Of a stretch of DNA of 5,402 nt, positions 4,439 through 5,402 are shown piece by piece. The position numbers were made by a program, and so were the translations under genes. The stretch comes from Verrucomicrobiia bacterium (GTDB taxonomy: Bacteria > Verrucomicrobiota > Verrucomicrobiia > JABWAM01), in NCBI GenBank assembly GCA_013360985.1, contig JABWAM010000170.1, forward strand, positions 1 to 5,402, read 5' to 3'. Every line of letters begins with the position of its first letter. Within the stretch, counting starts at the first letter, position 1. The notes beneath the pieces were generated by a model. The model was not told where the DNA came from and ran no database searches. It saw nothing but the letters and a program-made list of their open reading frames with translations.

Positions 4439-5402
4439 ACGCTTCCCAGATTCGTTTCCTCCAAGAAAAGCTGGGCGCCGAGCGCGTCCTCACGCGCAAG
4501 GAGGATCTGTTGACGTACGGGTATGACGGGACGCCGATGCTCGCGGAGACGCCGGGGGGCGTCATTTTTCCGGAAACGACGGCGCAGGTCGCCGAAGTGC
4601 TGCGTTTCGCCGACGGCGAACGCATTCCGGTCGTGACGCGGGGCAGCGGCACGGGCTTGAGCGGCGGTTCGGTGCCCGTGCCGGGGGGGCTCGTCCTCTG
4701 CATGGTGAAGATGGATCGCATCCTGGAGATCGACGCCCCGAACCTCGTCGCGCGCGTCGAGGCGGGCGCCCTCACGGCGAAGCTCGACGAGGCGGCGCAA
4801 CCGCACGGGCTTTTCTATCCTCCCGACCCCGGTTCTATGAAGATTTCCACGCTCGGCGGCAACGCCGCCGAGAACTCGGGCGGCTTGCGCGGCCTGAAAT
4901 ACGGCGTGACGCGCGACTATGTGATGGGGTTGGAAGTGGTGCTGGCCGGCGGAGAGGTGTTGCGCACGGGGTCGGCCTGCGTGAAGGACGTGGCGGGCTA
5001 CCATCTCAAAGATCTCTTCGTCAGCTCCGAAGGCACGCTCGGGGTGATCACCGAGCTCACTCTGAAGCTCGTGCCGCGGCCCGCGGCGCGAAAGACTCTG
5101 CTGGCGAGTTTTGCGAGCATGGAGGCCGCCGCCCGCGCGGTCTCGGCGATCATCGCGCGGCGGATCATTCCTTGCACGCTCGAGTTCCTCGACCGCACGA
5201 CGATCCGCTGCGTCGAGGAGCACGCGAAGATCGGACTGCCGCTCGATGCCGAGGCGATCCTGCTCATGGAGACCGACGGGCATCCGTCGGTCGTCGCCGA
5301 GGAGGCGGCGGGAATGGAGGCCGTGGCGCGCGCGGAGGGTGCAACGGCGGTGACCTTGGCGCGCGACACCGAGGAGGCCGCCCGCCTCGCCACCGCGCGC
5401 CG
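4435..5402 (+). CDS. glcD: FAD-linked oxidase, glycolate oxidase GlcD / D-lactate dehydrogenase type, 3'-truncated by window edge
   Basis: This flavoprotein family oxidises 2-hydroxy acids such as glycolate or D-lactate to the 2-keto acid. GlcD works with GlcE and the Fe-S protein GlcF, passing electrons to the membrane quinone pool. The frame is open from ATG 4435 to the window end, giving 322 codons of an expected 460-500. The PCMH-type FAD domain is clear: VTRGSGTGLSGGSVPVPGG (67-85), the segment from YPPDPGS to NSGG (128-150) with GGNAAENSGG, and KDVAGYHLKDLFVSSEGTLGVITE (184-207). The FAD-oxidase C-terminal domain begins near residue 215 and is cut, so the substrate/metal residues that separate glycolate from D-lactate enzymes are not visible; the symbol is by overall resemblance. 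The N-terminus IRFLQEKLGAERVLTRKEDLLTYGYDGTP is the usual GlcD opening and supports the start. There is no SD at the expected distance, consistent with coupling to the overlapping small ORF. Confidence 0.88.
   Translation, partial: MNASQIRFLQEKLGAERVLTRKEDLLTYGYDGTPMLAETPGGVIFPETTAQVAEVLRFADGERIPVVTRGSGTGLSGGSVPVPGGLVLCMVKMDRILEIDAPNLVARVEAGALTAKLDEAAQPHGLFYPPDPGSMKISTLGGNAAENSGGLRGLKYGVTRDYVMGLEVVLAGGEVLRTGSACVKDVAGYHLKDLFVSSEGTLGVITELTLKLVPRPAARKTLLASFASMEAAARAVSAIIARRIIPCTLEFLDRTTIRCVEEHAKIGLPLDAEAILLMETDGHPSVVAEEAAGMEAVARAEGATAVTLARDTEEAARLATAR

Noticed and set aside
3501..5283. Two long overlapping minus-strand open frames (3501-4775 and 3946-5283) opposite tadA, yggS and glcD
   Set aside because: Both are antisense shadows of three genes with clear motifs. 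Their products are low-complexity and rich in Arg and His, with no recognisable domain.

Overview
The window is an ordinary, gene-dense stretch of a high-G+C bacterial chromosome (about two thirds G+C by eye, with coding thirds dominated by G and C). The wording of several proteins is most like what I know from Verrucomicrobia and related PVC-group bacteria: HolA with a Lys/Ala-rich N-terminal tail, the TadA C-terminal half with LNHRVE and GGVLAEECA, and a PgeF with HSGKRG and KGRTGRMLA. This taxonomic guess is from memory of family sequences and is tentative. I see no insertion sequence, phage gene, CRISPR array or obvious defence or other accessory system.

Layout. Positions 2-2766 hold three plus-strand genes with gaps of about 40 nt, probably one transcription unit: the 3' part of mtnA (methionine salvage; its start lies off the left edge), holA (DNA polymerase III delta, clamp loader) and pgeF/yfiH (multicopper-polyphenol-oxidase-like family, now known as purine nucleoside enzymes or peptidoglycan editing factor). 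A weak hairpin followed by six T's (2802-2820) may end this unit. The 355-nt gap 2767-3121 contains a clear minus-strand tRNA-Gln(TTG) with encoded CCA, and a plausible promoter for it just outside its 5' end.

Positions 3122-5402 hold a second plus-strand group: tadA (tRNA adenosine deaminase), a yggS-type PLP-binding protein, an 18-codon small ORF with an unusually good Shine-Dalgarno sequence, and glcD (FAD-linked glycolate/D-lactate-type oxidase), which is cut by the right edge after 322 codons. yggS, the small ORF and glcD are linked by overlapping stop/start codons (TGATG at 4380-4384, ATGA at 4435-4438).

The genes are housekeeping functions from different pathways, so most co-location looks like simple operon packing. 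Points worth a second look: the link of mtnA with pgeF (the PgeF/FAMIN family can phosphorolyse methylthioadenosine to the substrate of MtnA); the small ORF as a translational coupler or leader peptide for glcD; and hairpins that sit on or between gene ends, two of which would cover the start region of the next gene. None of these amounts to a demonstrated new system.
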